Below, in pieces: positions 18,259 to 28,644 of a stretch of 64,000 bases of DNA (positions are counted from its first letter, which is position 1; every line of letters starts with the position of its first letter). The DNA is from Pseudomonas sp. BN102 (GTDB lineage Bacteria; Pseudomonadota; Gammaproteobacteria; Pseudomonadales; Pseudomonadaceae). Position numbers and translations under genes: made by a program. The stretch lies in NCBI RefSeq assembly GCF_029871245.1, contig NZ_SSON01000068.1, forward strand, positions 62,001 through 126,000, written 5' to 3'. The notes under the pieces are model-generated. The model was not told where the DNA came from. It did not search any database and was given only the letters and a program-made list of their open reading frames with translations.

Positions 18259-19356
18259 ATGCCGCAAATGGACGAGCTCTACGACGACCTGGTCAACCTC
18301 TGCTACGAGTGCGTGCTGGACGAAGGTGCCTGGCGGCCGCTGCTGGAACACCTGGTCGCCAGCACCGGCCACCAGATGGGCGCCCTACTCTTCCTCGACC
18401 AGCGCGAACGGCGTCCACATGTCACCTCGGTGCACCTCTGCGACCCGGCGAGCGTGGAGGTCTACAACAGCCACTACCACCAGTACGACCCGGCCAAGGA
18501 GGTGCTGGTACCGCGCCCCGTGGGCAGCTGGTACCACGACCTGGAAGACCTCGGCCCGCGACGCATCCAGCGCGATCCCTATTACCAGGAATTCCACATC
18601 CCCTTCGGCATGAACAACATCTCCTGCATCAAGCTGCATGAGCAGGCGGATTCCGGCGTCTACCTGTCATTGCTGACAGCGGTGGGAGCACGCTCGCCAG
18701 AGATGCCGCAACGCGACCTGCTGACACGCCTCAGCCCCCACCTGTTGCGGGCGGCGAAAATGTCCAACCGCCTGCAGGCGCTGGAGCTGGAGCTGGCCAG
18801 GCGCGACCTGCTGCTGGATCGCCACCCCGCGCCGGTCTGGCTGCTGAATACCGAGGGGCGCGTGCTCTACTGCAACCGCCAGGCAGAGCAACGCCTGGTC
18901 CAGCCGCAATTCGCCTTGCAGGGTCGTCAGGGGCGGCTGCATGGCAAGGCGCTGGATGGCCGGCTGCAAGCCCTGATCCGCCAGGCTGCTGGCCACAAAG
19001 GCAAGCGCCGCGCCGGCTGGCTGCCCTTGGTCGACGAGCCGCCTAGCCAGCTTCTGGTGACCCCGGTGTCGGAAGTGGCAGCCATGACCGCCAGGCAACA
19101 GGGGCCGCTGGTGCTCCTGGCCCTGCTGGAGAACCAGCTGCAAAGCCAATTGCTGGCCGAGCTGTTCCAGCTCACTCCGGCGGAACGGCGCCTGGCGGAA
19201 CTCCTGGCCCAGGGCCTGACGCCCGAGGCCTGTGCCCTGCGCCTGCGGGTTTCGATCAACACCATTCGCAGCCAGTTGCGTGCGTTATTCCGCAAGACCG
19301 AAACCGAACGCCAGTCAGAGCTGATCAATCTCTTTGCCCGCTTGCAGGGAATTTGA
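18259..19356 (+). CDS. LuxR-type helix-turn-helix transcriptional regulator
   Basis: Regulator of 365 residues. A C-terminal LuxR-like HTH occupies about 305-362, including LTPAERRLAELLAQGLTPEA and ALRLRVSINTIRSQLRALF. The N-terminal two thirds form a sensory region: a GAF-like part to about 170 and a PAS-like part near 190-290 (HPAPVWLLNTEGRVLYCN is a good PAS start). No autoinducer-binding domain of the LuxR/LasR kind and no receiver domain are visible. The gene stands alone, with maiA divergent on the left and a methyltransferase gene downstream on the same strand after 151 nt. The target and signal are unknown. Confidence 0.8.
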   Translation: MPQMDELYDDLVNLCYECVLDEGAWRPLLEHLVASTGHQMGALLFLDQRERRPHVTSVHLCDPASVEVYNSHYHQYDPAKEVLVPRPVGSWYHDLEDLGPRRIQRDPYYQEFHIPFGMNNISCIKLHEQADSGVYLSLLTAVGARSPEMPQRDLLTRLSPHLLRAAKMSNRLQALELELARRDLLLDRHPAPVWLLNTEGRVLYCNRQAEQRLVQPQFALQGRQGRLHGKALDGRLQALIRQAAGHKGKRRAGWLPLVDEPPSQLLVTPVSEVAAMTARQQGPLVLLALLENQLQSQLLAELFQLTPAERRLAELLAQGLTPEACALRLRVSINTIRSQLRALFRKTETERQSELINLFARLQGI

Positions 19357-19507
19357 GCGCTATCTCCCCTGCACCGAAATTGCGTTTTCATCTAACTGAA
19401 TGATGGCAGGCATATGGCCATCTACTAATGTTTTATGCGGAATGAATGTCCGCCTGCATCCCGCGTGACGGGTCGAGGAGCCCACACCTAGCCATTGGAG
19501 GTGGCCT

Positions 19508-20404
19508 GTGGAAGAGATCAGCGAACCGGAAGAGTTGCGGAAAAGCCTCGAGGAACAACAAGAACTCAGTCAGGAACTGGCGCGCATCAGGGCCGAGCGT
19601 GAGCGTTTCATGCTCGACAAGCCAACGCCCGTCAGGCAAGCGGAACCACCACCGAGCAATATCCTGCCTTTCCCCACACGAAAACTGCCCAGCCCTGGTC
19701 TGCGCTGCGGCAACCCCCTGCTGCTGGACTACCTGTACGGCGTGGAATCCGACGCCCTGCGCGACCTGCCCGAGGAGCGCATCCATCAGCTCTTCGATCT
19801 CGCCACCAGCGCGCAGGCGGCCCGTGCCCTGCGCTGCCGGCGCCGGATGCTCGCCCGCGCCCTGGATGAAACCTGCCAGCAGGCCGGCAAGGGCGCCCGC
19901 ATGCTGTGCATCGCTGGCGGCCACTTTCGCGAGGCCGAGCTGGCCCGCGAACTGCGCAACGGGCGCTACGGCGAGATGCTGGTGTTCGACGATGATCGGG
20001 CACGCCTGGAAACGGTGCGCAGCAGTTACGCTGCGCTGGGTGTGACGACCCGCCAAGGCAGTCTGGAGCAGCTCCTGGCGGGCCAATACGATTTCAACGG
20101 CTACGACCTGGTGTATTCGGCCGGGGTGACCGAACTGCTGGACGACCGCCGCTGCGAACGCCTGGTCTACCAGCTATTCCAGGCCGTTTGCCCGGGCGGC
20201 CGACTGCTGCTCGCCAACTTCCGCCCCGGCATCGCCGCCATCGCCTTCCTCGAAGGGCTGCTGGACTGGCGCCCGCGCTACCGTCTCGACGCGCAGATGC
20301 TTGGCCTGCTGGACGGCGTCGACTACAACCAGATCGCCTCGGCGCGGGTGTTCCACGATATCGGCCAGCGCATCGTCTTCCTCGAAGCGGTGAAGTACGG
20401 CTGA
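19508..20404 (+). CDS. SAM-dependent methyltransferase, PhcB-like C-terminal domain
   Basis: Protein of 298 residues. An N-terminal acidic coiled-coil segment (about 1-40, many Glu/Gln/Arg) leads to a linker and then a class I methyltransferase fold: ARMLCIAGGHFREAELA as motif I, EMLVFDDDRARLE as the motif II acidic strand, and YDLVYSAGVTELLDD followed by PGGRLLLANF. The last pieces recall the C-terminal domain of PhcB-type enzymes that make 3-hydroxy fatty acid methyl ester signals, but the resemblance is from memory. The GTG start at 19508 is set by GGAGG at 19497-19501. It may be co-regulated with the LuxR-type gene upstream. The substrate is unproven. Confidence 0.65.
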   Translation: MEEISEPEELRKSLEEQQELSQELARIRAERERFMLDKPTPVRQAEPPPSNILPFPTRKLPSPGLRCGNPLLLDYLYGVESDALRDLPEERIHQLFDLATSAQAARALRCRRRMLARALDETCQQAGKGARMLCIAGGHFREAELARELRNGRYGEMLVFDDDRARLETVRSSYAALGVTTRQGSLEQLLAGQYDFNGYDLVYSAGVTELLDDRRCERLVYQLFQAVCPGGRLLLANFRPGIAAIAFLEGLLDWRPRYRLDAQMLGLLDGVDYNQIASARVFHDIGQRIVFLEAVKYG

Positions 20405-20429
20405 GCGGACACGCCCCTTGCACCTTGCA

Positions 20430-20516
20430 GGAGCAAATTCATTCGCGAAGCAGGCCGCAGGCCTGCGCTGAAATCCCAACGGGGAACTGCGTGCCCCATC
20501 GCGAATGAATTCGCTC
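20430..20516. repeat. REP-like inverted repeat
   Basis: GCAAATTCATTCGCGA at 20433-20448 faces TCGCGAATGAATTCGC at 20499-20514, giving a long imperfect hairpin between two convergent genes. The same core occurs at 14412 and 60559. Confidence 0.7.
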
Positions 20517-20535
20517 ACAGTGCCTGGATCGAGCT

Positions 20536-22317
20536 TCAACCTTGCTGCAGGTGCCCATAGAGCTTGGCGTAGAGCCCCCCTTCAGCGATCAGCTGCTGGT
20601 GGTCGCCGTCTTCGGCGATATGCCCGCCATCGAAGACCAATACCCGGTCCGCCTGCTTAACCGCCGAAAGACGGTGGGCGATGATCAGCGTGGTGCGGCC
20701 ATTGAGGAAGGTCCCCAGGGCCTGGTGCAGGGCGTATTCGGTGGCGGCGTCCAGGGCCGAGGTGGCTTCGTCGAGGATCACCACCTTGGGCTCGGCCAAC
20801 ACCATGCGGGCGATGGCCAGGCGTTGCCGCTGGCCGCCGGAAAGACGCACCCCGGAACGGCCGACCACGCTGTCCAGGCCGCTCGGCAGGCTGCGAATGG
20901 TGTCGGCCAGTTGGGCGATCTCCAGCGCGCGCCAGCAGGCGTCGTCACTGCGTTCGCGCCCCATGGTCAAGTTCGCGCGCACGCTGTCGTTGAACAGCGC
21001 CGGATGCTGCAGGACCACGGCGACGTTGTCGCGCACCTCGGCCAGGCCGATCTCCTCCAGCCGGCAACCGCCATAGCGGATACCGCCCGCCTGGGCACGG
21101 TAGAGCCCCAGCAGCAGCTGCACCAGGGTGCTCTTGCCACCGCCGCTGGCGCCGACTATGGCCACCTTCTCGCCGGGCGCGATGGACAGATTGAGGCCGT
21201 CCAGCACCGGCTCCTCGGCATAGGCGAAACGCAGGCCCTTGACCTCGATGCCGACGGTCTCGCGCCCCTTGAACGGGTCGACGCTGGGCTTGTACTGGGG
21301 TTCGTCGGCGCGCTCCAGCAATTCGTTGATCCGGCCCAGGGCGGCGCCGGCGGCATAGTAGGAATATTGCAGGCCCAGCAGCTGCTCCACCGGGCCGATC
21401 ATGAACCAGAGGTAGCTGAACACCGCCAGCATCTGGCCAATGGAGAGGTCGGAGAAAAGCACCGTGAGCATGGCCGCGGCGCGAAAGAAGTCGATGCCGA
21501 ACTGGAACAGCAGGCCGCTGGTGCGCCCCGCGGCGTCGCTCTTCCATTGGGACGCCACGGCGTAGTCGCGGACTTCCTGGGCACGCTGGCCGAGGCGGCC
21601 GAAGAAGAAGCCCTGGCGGTTGCTGGTACGCACTTCCTGGATGGCTTCCAGGGTTTCCGTCAGCGCCTGGGTGAAGCGGGACGTGCTGTCGTTCTCCAGC
21701 TTCTTCAGGTGCTTGATCCGCTTGCCCAGCTGCACCGTAGAGTAGATCACCAGCGGGTTGAACAGCAGGATCAGCAGGGCCAGCTGCCAGTGCATCCAGA
21801 CCAGAATGGCCGCCGTGCCGGTGAGAGTGAGCACGGCCACCAGGAAGCGGCTCAGGGTCTCGCCGACGAACTTGTCGAGGGTGTCCAGGTCGGTCACCAG
21901 GTGGGCAGTGACGGTGCCGCCCCCCAGGCTTTCGTACTCGCCCAGGGAAATGCGCTTCAACCGCTCAATCAGACGGATGCGGATGCGATAGACGATGTCC
22001 TTGGCCAGCCGCGCGAACAGCCGCGCCTGCAGGACGTTGAACACCAGGGCCATACCACGCAGCACCAGGGTGGTCAGAAGCATCAGGCCGATATAGCCGA
22101 CGGCTTTTTCCCAGGGCTGGGGCAGGAAGTGATCCATGAAGCGCAGCGCGGCGTCGCCCCGCTGCAACAGCACTTCGTCCACCAGCAGGGGCAGCAGCAG
22201 CGGGATGGGCACGCTGCAGAGCGTGGCCAGCACTGCGGCGAGGTTGGCCAGCCAGAGGGCCTTCTTGTGGCGCAAGGCCAGACGGCGGATTTCCGCCCAG
22301 CTCAAGCGATCAGGCAT
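20536..22317 (-). CDS. ABC-type exporter, fused permease and ATPase (MsbA/MDR-like)
   Basis: Half-transporter of 593 residues that should work as a homodimer in the inner membrane. The permease domain (about 15-310) has six helices with FNVLQARLFARLAKDIVYRI and ESLGGGTVTAHLVTDLDTLD. The ATPase domain (about 345-590) has Walker A GASGGGKST, Q-loop VVLQHPALF, signature LSGGQRQR and Walker B VVILDEATSALD. It starts inside the last codons of the DsbA-like gene (8-nt overlap), so it belongs to a trhO-dsbA-ABC operon. The substrate could be a lipid, peptide or drug; nothing in the sequence decides. Confidence 0.88.
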   Translation of the reverse strand: MPDRLSWAEIRRLALRHKKALWLANLAAVLATLCSVPIPLLLPLLVDEVLLQRGDAALRFMDHFLPQPWEKAVGYIGLMLLTTLVLRGMALVFNVLQARLFARLAKDIVYRIRIRLIERLKRISLGEYESLGGGTVTAHLVTDLDTLDKFVGETLSRFLVAVLTLTGTAAILVWMHWQLALLILLFNPLVIYSTVQLGKRIKHLKKLENDSTSRFTQALTETLEAIQEVRTSNRQGFFFGRLGQRAQEVRDYAVASQWKSDAAGRTSGLLFQFGIDFFRAAAMLTVLFSDLSIGQMLAVFSYLWFMIGPVEQLLGLQYSYYAAGAALGRINELLERADEPQYKPSVDPFKGRETVGIEVKGLRFAYAEEPVLDGLNLSIAPGEKVAIVGASGGGKSTLVQLLLGLYRAQAGGIRYGGCRLEEIGLAEVRDNVAVVLQHPALFNDSVRANLTMGRERSDDACWRALEIAQLADTIRSLPSGLDSVVGRSGVRLSGGQRQRLAIARMVLAEPKVVILDEATSALDAATEYALHQALGTFLNGRTTLIIAHRLSAVKQADRVLVFDGGHIAEDGDHQQLIAEGGLYAKLYGHLQQG

Positions 22318-22948
22318 GGCAGCCCCGCTCCAGCCAGCGGCCCAGCAACGGCGCCAGCTCGTCCAGCGGCTGGTAGCCGTTGGTCAGCAACGCCAACTGA
22401 CCGTCGCGCTCGGCCAGCAGGGTGGGGAAACCGGCGATACCCAGATCCTGTACCCAGGTGAAGTCGGCGGCGGTCGCCTCATGGGCGGCGGCGCCGTCGA
22501 AGGCATCGGCGAACTCGATGCGCGGAATGCCGGCCTGCTCCGCCAGCGCCACCAGGGTGGCGGCCTGGGTTACGTCACGCCCCTCGGCGTAGAAGGCGTG
22601 CTGGATCAGCCTGACCAGCGGCCAGGCCAGTTCCGGGGTGAGCCCGCGGGCCACCACCAGGGCGCGGCAGGCGGGCTCGGTGTCGTAGACGAACCCCTCG
22701 GGGAGCGCGCCGTCGAAGCGGAAAGGTTGCCCGGTGGCCTGGTTGACCGCCTGCCAATGCTCAAGAATGTAGCGCCTGGTGTGGCCGTCCAGCGCCGCGC
22801 CCTGCCCGGTGCGCAGACCGCCCGCCACCAGGCGCAGCGGCACACCGGCGGCCGCGGCTTGCGAGGCTAGGGCTTCGACTACCGGGGCGAAACCCCAGCA
22901 CCAGGAACACAGGGGATCCATCACATAGAGCAGGCGGGCCTTGGACAC
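22310..22948 (-). CDS. DsbA-family thioredoxin-fold oxidoreductase
   Basis: Protein of 212 residues with a thioredoxin fold interrupted by a helical insert, as in DsbA/FrnE-type proteins. The active-site motif is DPLCSWCWGFAPVVEAL, with a C-S-W-C pair near residues 14-17. GIAGFPTLL near the end supplies the cis-Pro loop (FPT). There is no signal peptide, so it is cytosolic, unlike true DsbA. The GTG start at 22948 follows GGAGAATTGAGT. It begins 2 nt after the trhO stop and overlaps the ABC gene by 8 nt. Confidence 0.82.
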   Translation of the reverse strand: MSKARLLYVMDPLCSWCWGFAPVVEALASQAAAAGVPLRLVAGGLRTGQGAALDGHTRRYILEHWQAVNQATGQPFRFDGALPEGFVYDTEPACRALVVARGLTPELAWPLVRLIQHAFYAEGRDVTQAATLVALAEQAGIPRIEFADAFDGAAAHEATAADFTWVQDLGIAGFPTLLAERDGQLALLTNGYQPLDELAPLLGRWLERGCHA

Positions 22949-22950
22949 AC

Positions 22951-23886
22951 TCAATTCTCCATTGCTTGGCGCGGGTCGCGGCCGATCGGATGGGGCTGGT
23001 TGCGGGCCTTGGCCAGCTCGATCTGCTTCTGCCGCTCGCGGGCGCCGGCGCGGGTCTTCTCGCTCAGGCTGTCCCAGCAGTGCGGGCAACTGATGCCCGG
23101 CGCGTAGTGCTCCGACTGGCGCTCCTCCACCGAGATGGGGTTACGGCAGGCATGGCACTGGTCGAAGTCCCCTTCCGTCAGATCGTGGCGCACGGTCACG
23201 CGGTTGTCGAAGACGAAGCAGTCGCCACGCCAGAGGGTTTCTTCCTGGGGCACTTCCTCCAGGTACTTGAGGATGCCGCCCTTGAGGTGGAAAACCTCTT
23301 CGAAGCCCTGGCCGAGCATGTAGCTGGACGCCTTCTCGCAGCGGATGCCGCCGGTGCAGAACATCGCCACCTTCTTGTGCACGGCCGGGTCGTAGTGGGC
23401 CTCGATGTACTCGGGAAAATCGCGAAAGGACCTGGTCTTTGGATCGACAGCACCCTCAAAGGTGCCAATGGCCACTTCATAGTCGTTGCGGGTGTCGATC
23501 AGCAGGACTTCGGGGTCGCTGATCAGGGCGTTCCAGTCCTTCGGCTCGACATAGGTGCCGACCTGCTGGTTCGGGTCCACGCCCGGCACGCCGAGGGTGA
23601 CGATCTCTTTCTTCAGCTTGACCTTGGTGCGGTAGAACGGCTGCTCGTCACAATAGGATTCCTTGTGATCGAGGTCGGCCAGGCGCGGGTCGACCTTGAG
23701 CCAGGCGAGCAGCGCGTCGATGCCGTCACGGGTGCCGGACACGGTGCCATTGATGCCTTCCTCGGCCAGCAGCAGGGTGCCTTTGACGCCGTTGTCCAGC
23801 AGGGTCTGGAGCAGGGGTTCGCGCAGCGCGACGTAGTCCTTCAGGGTGACGAACTTGTACAGCGCCGCAACAACGATCTGGGTCAT
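22951..23886 (-). CDS. trhO: tRNA uridine(34) hydroxylase, rhodanese-domain protein TrhO
   Basis: Enzyme of 311 residues (YceA family) that forms 5-hydroxyuridine at the wobble position of tRNA, a step toward cmo5U. The N-terminal acylphosphatase-like domain contains [11 protein letters not shown] rhodanese domain follows with [10 protein letters not shown] and the loop [12 protein letters not shown], including the conserved Cys177 and Cys183. The C-terminal tail has CHACRNPI and CPHCWDSL, a likely zinc site. The full length matches the family. It is the first gene of the minus-strand trhO-dsbA-ABC run, with bolA upstream on the same strand. Confidence 0.93.
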   Translation of the reverse strand: MTQIVVAALYKFVTLKDYVALREPLLQTLLDNGVKGTLLLAEEGINGTVSGTRDGIDALLAWLKVDPRLADLDHKESYCDEQPFYRTKVKLKKEIVTLGVPGVDPNQQVGTYVEPKDWNALISDPEVLLIDTRNDYEVAIGTFEGAVDPKTRSFRDFPEYIEAHYDPAVHKKVAMFCTGGIRCEKASSYMLGQGFEEVFHLKGGILKYLEEVPQEETLWRGDCFVFDNRVTVRHDLTEGDFDQCHACRNPISVEERQSEHYAPGISCPHCWDSLSEKTRAGARERQKQIELAKARNQPHPIGRDPRQAMEN

Positions 23887-23979
23887 GCGGGTACTTCCTC
23901 CAGTGGTCGCCCGCGTAAAGGGCGGACCGGGTGATAGAAACGACTGCGCCGGCTAGGCCGGCGCGGTGCGAAGTCTATC

Positions 23980-24004
23980 AAAAAGCCGCAGCCGACTGGC
24001 TGCG
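23980..24004 (-). terminator. Intrinsic terminator after bolA
   Basis: CGCAGCC and GGCTGCG form a 7-bp stem with loop GACT. On the minus strand it is followed by GCTTTTTGA. It ends the bolA-side transcript 18 nt past the bolA stop. A second perfect 8-bp palindrome (GCGCCGGC-TAG-GCCGGCGC) lies at about 23946-23964 between it and trhO. Confidence 0.8.
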
Positions 24005-24021
24005 TGAAAAGGTCTCAGGGA

Positions 24022-24327
24022 TCAATGGTCGTGCTTGCTGCCGCCCTTGCAAGTCGGCGAATCCGGCGCGGCGCCCTGCTCCGCCCATTCCTCGGGCGTG
24101 TAGGTGTGCAGGGCCAGGGCATGGAACTGCCCCATCAGCTCGCCGAGGCTGGCGTAGACCTTCTGGTGACGCTTGACGGCGTTCAGCCCGGCGAACACCG
24201 GGCTGACGATCACCGCCTTGTAGTGGGTTTCCAGGCCGCGGCTGTGCATATGGCTCTCGTCGAACACTTCGAGGTGCTGGGGCTCGAGGGCCGCCAGGGC
24301 GGTCAGGATGCGGTCTTGCATGGACAT
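24022..24327 (-). CDS. BolA-family protein
   Basis: Small cytosolic protein of 101 residues. The BolA fold is recognisable from QDRILTALAALEPQHLEVFD, SHMHSRGLETHYKAVIVSPVF, then AVKRHQKVYASLGELM with the conserved RH(Q) region. These proteins work with monothiol glutaredoxins in iron-sulfur handling and are sometimes DNA-binding regulators. The C-terminal CKGGSKHDH tail adds a Cys and His residues. It lies 13 nt after the DUF2059 gene and is probably co-transcribed with it. Confidence 0.88.
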   Translation of the reverse strand: MSMQDRILTALAALEPQHLEVFDESHMHSRGLETHYKAVIVSPVFAGLNAVKRHQKVYASLGELMGQFHALALHTYTPEEWAEQGAAPDSPTCKGGSKHDH

Positions 24328-24340
24328 CGGATCACTCCGC

Positions 24341-24850
24341 TCAGGGCTTCTTCTTGTCCTGGGGCGCCAGCTCGCTAGTCATGTCGCTGAGCAGCTTGTT
24401 GACCTCGGGCACCGCGCCTTCCAGTCGGCTCTGGGTCAGCTGGGCGGACTGCTGGGTCAGGGCCGGCATCTTTTCCAGCACCTTCTTGCCCAAGGGGGAT
24501 TCATAGAAGGCGATCAGTTCCTTGAGTTCGCTCTCGGAGAAGTTGCTGGTGTAGATCTTCACCAGTTCGGGTTTCAGCTTGTCCCAGCCGACGGCCTTGT
24601 CCAGGGCGGCGTTGGCCTTGGCCTGGTAGCTCTCCAGGGTGGCCTTCTTGGCAGCCGGCGCCTTGGTCTGCTCGAAGCGCTGCTCGAACATCTGCTGAAC
24701 CTGGGCATAGACCGGAACGGTGAGCTTGTCGGCGCGGGCGAGCTTGAGGAAGCGCTCGGCATCGGCGGCGTGGCTGGCGGCATCGGCCAGGACCTGGCCA
24801 CTGGCGCAAGCCAGCAGTACGGCAGTGCAGAGAACGCGAAGCTTGGTCAT
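24341..24850 (-). CDS. DUF2059 domain-containing secreted protein
   Basis: Periplasmic protein of 169 residues with a clear signal peptide (MTKLRVLCTAVLLACASGQVLA, given in part in the family sense). The mature chain is helical and charged. The DUF2059 core is ELVKIYTSNFSESELKELIA followed by FYESPLGKKVLEKMP, as in other family members. No enzymatic residues are known for it. The ATG at 24850 was chosen over an upstream frame because it begins the signal peptide. It is transcribed ahead of bolA. Confidence 0.82.
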   Translation of the reverse strand: MTKLRVLCTAVLLACASGQVLADAASHAADAERFLKLARADKLTVPVYAQVQQMFEQRFEQTKAPAAKKATLESYQAKANAALDKAVGWDKLKPELVKIYTSNFSESELKELIAFYESPLGKKVLEKMPALTQQSAQLTQSRLEGAVPEVNKLLSDMTSELAPQDKKKP

Positions 24851-25140
24851 TGGGAATCCTTGTCTGGGCAGGGAACAGGGGGTTGCCCCGGGGTTGGTCA
24901 TTCTGCGCTCAAGGCGATATCGGGCTCAAGCGGCGGCTTTTTTCGACAACACAGAGGCGAAAATGTGCGATAGCGCACTCCACGAAACAGTTGTCAAAAC
25001 GCCATCACTTGCCCATGCTTCGACCCGCTGGGCATGCTGTGCCGGTTTGAGAATTTATCGTGCCCATCGGCGGAGTTTCCGATGAGGTTGTAGCCGGCTT
25101 CCCACAGCTACCGGGCTCCGCACACACATGGACGTGCTCG

Positions 25141-26151
25141 ATGAATAGCCATATCTCCTCCCTGCCGCCTGGGGTTTCCGCGCTCTGCGACGCCCACGGC
25201 AAACTCTTGCCCGCAGCCGTCGGCTGGTCCAGCCGCCCCCGGTTGGACTATGCCATCCCCGGCCACTTCGGCCGGCGCAAGCGCTGGAACCACTGGTGCA
25301 TCACCACCCCGCGCTGGATGCTCTCGCTGACCATCGCCGACCTCGACTACCTGGGCTACGGCGCCGCCTATTTCCTCGACCTCGACAGCGGCAGGGCCGT
25401 CGCCCACACCCAGCTGCGCGCCTTCGCCCGCGGCTGCCAACTGCCGAACAGCCCTCTGGAAAGCCACAGTTTCCAGCACCCGCGCCTGCAGATCCGGATG
25501 GATGCGCACCCCGGCCGCTTGAGCCTGCGGGTCGAGGCCCCGGACATCGGCGGCCAGCCGCTGCAGGCCGCCCTGGACGTGCTGCGCCCCGCCCACCTGG
25601 ACTCAGTGAACCTGGTGGCCCCCCTCCCCGGGCGCTGCTTCCATGCCACCAGCCGCCAGCTCGGCCTGCCGATCAGCGGCAGCCTGCGATTGGGCGAGCG
25701 CCACTATGAATGCAGCTCAGGCCTGAGTTTCGCTTCCCTGGACTTCGGCCGCGGCGTCTGGCCCCTCCACAGCCACTGGACGCGGGCCGCCTTCGCCGCG
25801 CCAGGCGGCATCGCCGGCAACTTCGGCTCCGGCTGGACCGACTCCAGCGGGCTGACCGAGAACGCCCTCTGGTTCGGCGGCCGACTGGCCAAACTGGACC
25901 GTCCGGTGCGTATCGACCAGGAGCCGAATGCACCCCTGGCCCCCTGGCGTCTGACCACCGCCTGTCGCCGCGTGGAGCTGACCTTCACCCCGCGCCAGCT
26001 GCACCAGGCATGCCCGCGCCTGGGGCCGTTCTACGCCGACACGCGGCAGTGGTTCGGCCGTTTCGACGGCGTGCTGCGCAGTCCGGACGGCGAATGCGTA
26101 CCGGTAACCAACGCCCTTGGCTGGCTGGGCGCGACCCATGCGCGCTGGTAA
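25141..26151 (+). CDS. DUF2804 domain-containing protein
   Basis: Protein of 336 residues matching the uncharacterised DUF2804 family: LCDAHGKLLPAAVGWSSRP near the N terminus, FGRRKRWNHWCITTPRWMLS, ATSRQLGLPISGSL, and FGSGWTDSSGLTENALWFGG followed by basic, Trp-rich C-terminal strands. It looks like an all-beta, lipocalin-like fold without a signal peptide. The ATG at 25141 was chosen from the family N terminus; the upstream ribosome site is weak. The 290-nt divergent gap to the DUF2059 gene must hold promoters for both. The function is unknown. Confidence 0.8.
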   Translation: MNSHISSLPPGVSALCDAHGKLLPAAVGWSSRPRLDYAIPGHFGRRKRWNHWCITTPRWMLSLTIADLDYLGYGAAYFLDLDSGRAVAHTQLRAFARGCQLPNSPLESHSFQHPRLQIRMDAHPGRLSLRVEAPDIGGQPLQAALDVLRPAHLDSVNLVAPLPGRCFHATSRQLGLPISGSLRLGERHYECSSGLSFASLDFGRGVWPLHSHWTRAAFAAPGGIAGNFGSGWTDSSGLTENALWFGGRLAKLDRPVRIDQEPNAPLAPWRLTTACRRVELTFTPRQLHQACPRLGPFYADTRQWFGRFDGVLRSPDGECVPVTNALGWLGATHARW

Positions 26152-26223
26152 TTGCCCGAACGGTTGAACCGAGTGCCGGGGATAGGGCCTAAACTGCGGA
26201 ATCAATAGCCGGAGCCGATCCAA

Positions 26224-27610
<1,387 letters not shown>

Positions 27611-27618
<8 letters not shown>

Positions 27619-28231
27619 CGGTGCGAAGCACGGCGCCACCCCGCTGGAAGGCGATGGCAAACGCATCCTGATGATTCTCGGCACCCCCAAGGGCGGCAGC
27701 CTGTGCCATGCCCTGAGCGATGCCTTCGCCCAGGGCGCGCGCAGCGAAGGCCACGTGGTCCGCCTGCTCAAGCTCGGCGAAATGCAGTTCGACCCGGTCC
27801 TGCGCGAAGGCTACGACCAGAGCCAGAACCTGGAGCCGGATCTACTCGAAGCCCAGCGGCAGATCCACTGGGCGGAGCACCTGGTGTTCATCTATCCGGT
27901 CTGGTGGGGCGGCCTGCCGGCGCTGCTCAAGGGTTTCTTCGACCGCGTGTTCCTGCCCGGCTTCGCCTTCCGCTATCGCGGCCAGTCCCAGGCCTGGGAC
28001 AAGCTGCTGACCGGGCGCACCGCGGATCTGCTGGTGACCCTGGACACCCCGCCCTGGTACTTCCGCTGGATCTATGGCGCCCCGGCGCACCGCCAGATGG
28101 TGCGCACCATACTCGGCTTCTGCGGCATCAAGACCCGCCGCCTGACCGAGTTCTCGCCGGTGCGTCCGTCCTCCGAGGAACAGCGCCAGACCTGGCTGCG
28201 CAAGGCCGAAACTCTCGGCACCCGCTGCTAG
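27611..28231 (+). CDS. Flavodoxin-fold NAD(P)H-dependent oxidoreductase
   Basis: Protein of 206 residues of the quinone-reductase/KefF-like flavodoxin fold. It shows [20 protein letters not shown] (FMN-phosphate loop, here GTPKGGS), [20 protein letters not shown] with the W-W-G motif around the isoalloxazine, and [16 protein letters not shown]. It is expected to bind FMN and reduce quinones or similar electrophiles. The start overlaps fumC by 8 nt, so translation is coupled. The last four codons and the TAG lie inside the first unit of a 140-bp tandem repeat, so the 3' end of the gene has been shaped by that repeat. Confidence 0.82.
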
Positions 28232-28636
28232 TGCGCTTGTCCCGGTAAACGTTGGGCTTCGCGTAGCTCAGCCACAACCTACAGGCATCCAGCCACCCGC
28301 ACAGCTCTTGTAGGTTGGGCAGAGCGAAGCGAAGCCCAACAGCGAACGCCCCGGCCGGTATCCGCTGCTGGTGCGCTTGTCCCGGCAAACGTTGGGCTTC
28401 GCGTAGCTCAGCCACAACCTACAGACATCCGGCCACCCGCATAGCGCTTGTAGGTTGGGCAGAGCGAAGCGAAGCCCAACAGCGAACGCCCCGGCCGGCA
28501 CCCGCTGCTGGTGCGCTTGTCCCGGCAAACGTTGGGCTTCGCATAGCTCAGCCACAACCTACAGGCATCCAGCCACCCGCACAGCTCTTGTAGGTTGGGC
28601 AGAGCGAAGCGAAGCCCAACAGCGGAATCCCCGGCA
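28217..28636. repeat. Three tandem copies of a 140-bp unit carrying a REP-like palindrome
   Basis: Units run at about 28217-28356, 28357-28496 and 28497-28636 with an exact 140-nt period and only a few base differences. Each contains GTTGGGCTTCGC facing GCGAAGCCCAAC some 70 nt later, plus CAACCTACA/TGTAGGTTG arms, so each unit can fold into a long hairpin. The first unit includes the last codons and stop of the upstream oxidoreductase gene. In units 2 and 3 the equivalent TAG is TGG. There is no gene in this gap. Confidence 0.92.
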
Positions 28637-28644
28637 AACGATGG

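Noticed and set aside
20542..22461. 639-codon plus-strand frame opposite the ABC exporter
   Set aside because: Antisense shadow; Walker motifs are on the minus strand.
28217..28636. Tandem repeats considered as a CRISPR array
   Set aside because: Units are 140 nt long with no short direct repeats and unique spacers, and no cas genes are nearby. They are amplified REP-like palindromes.
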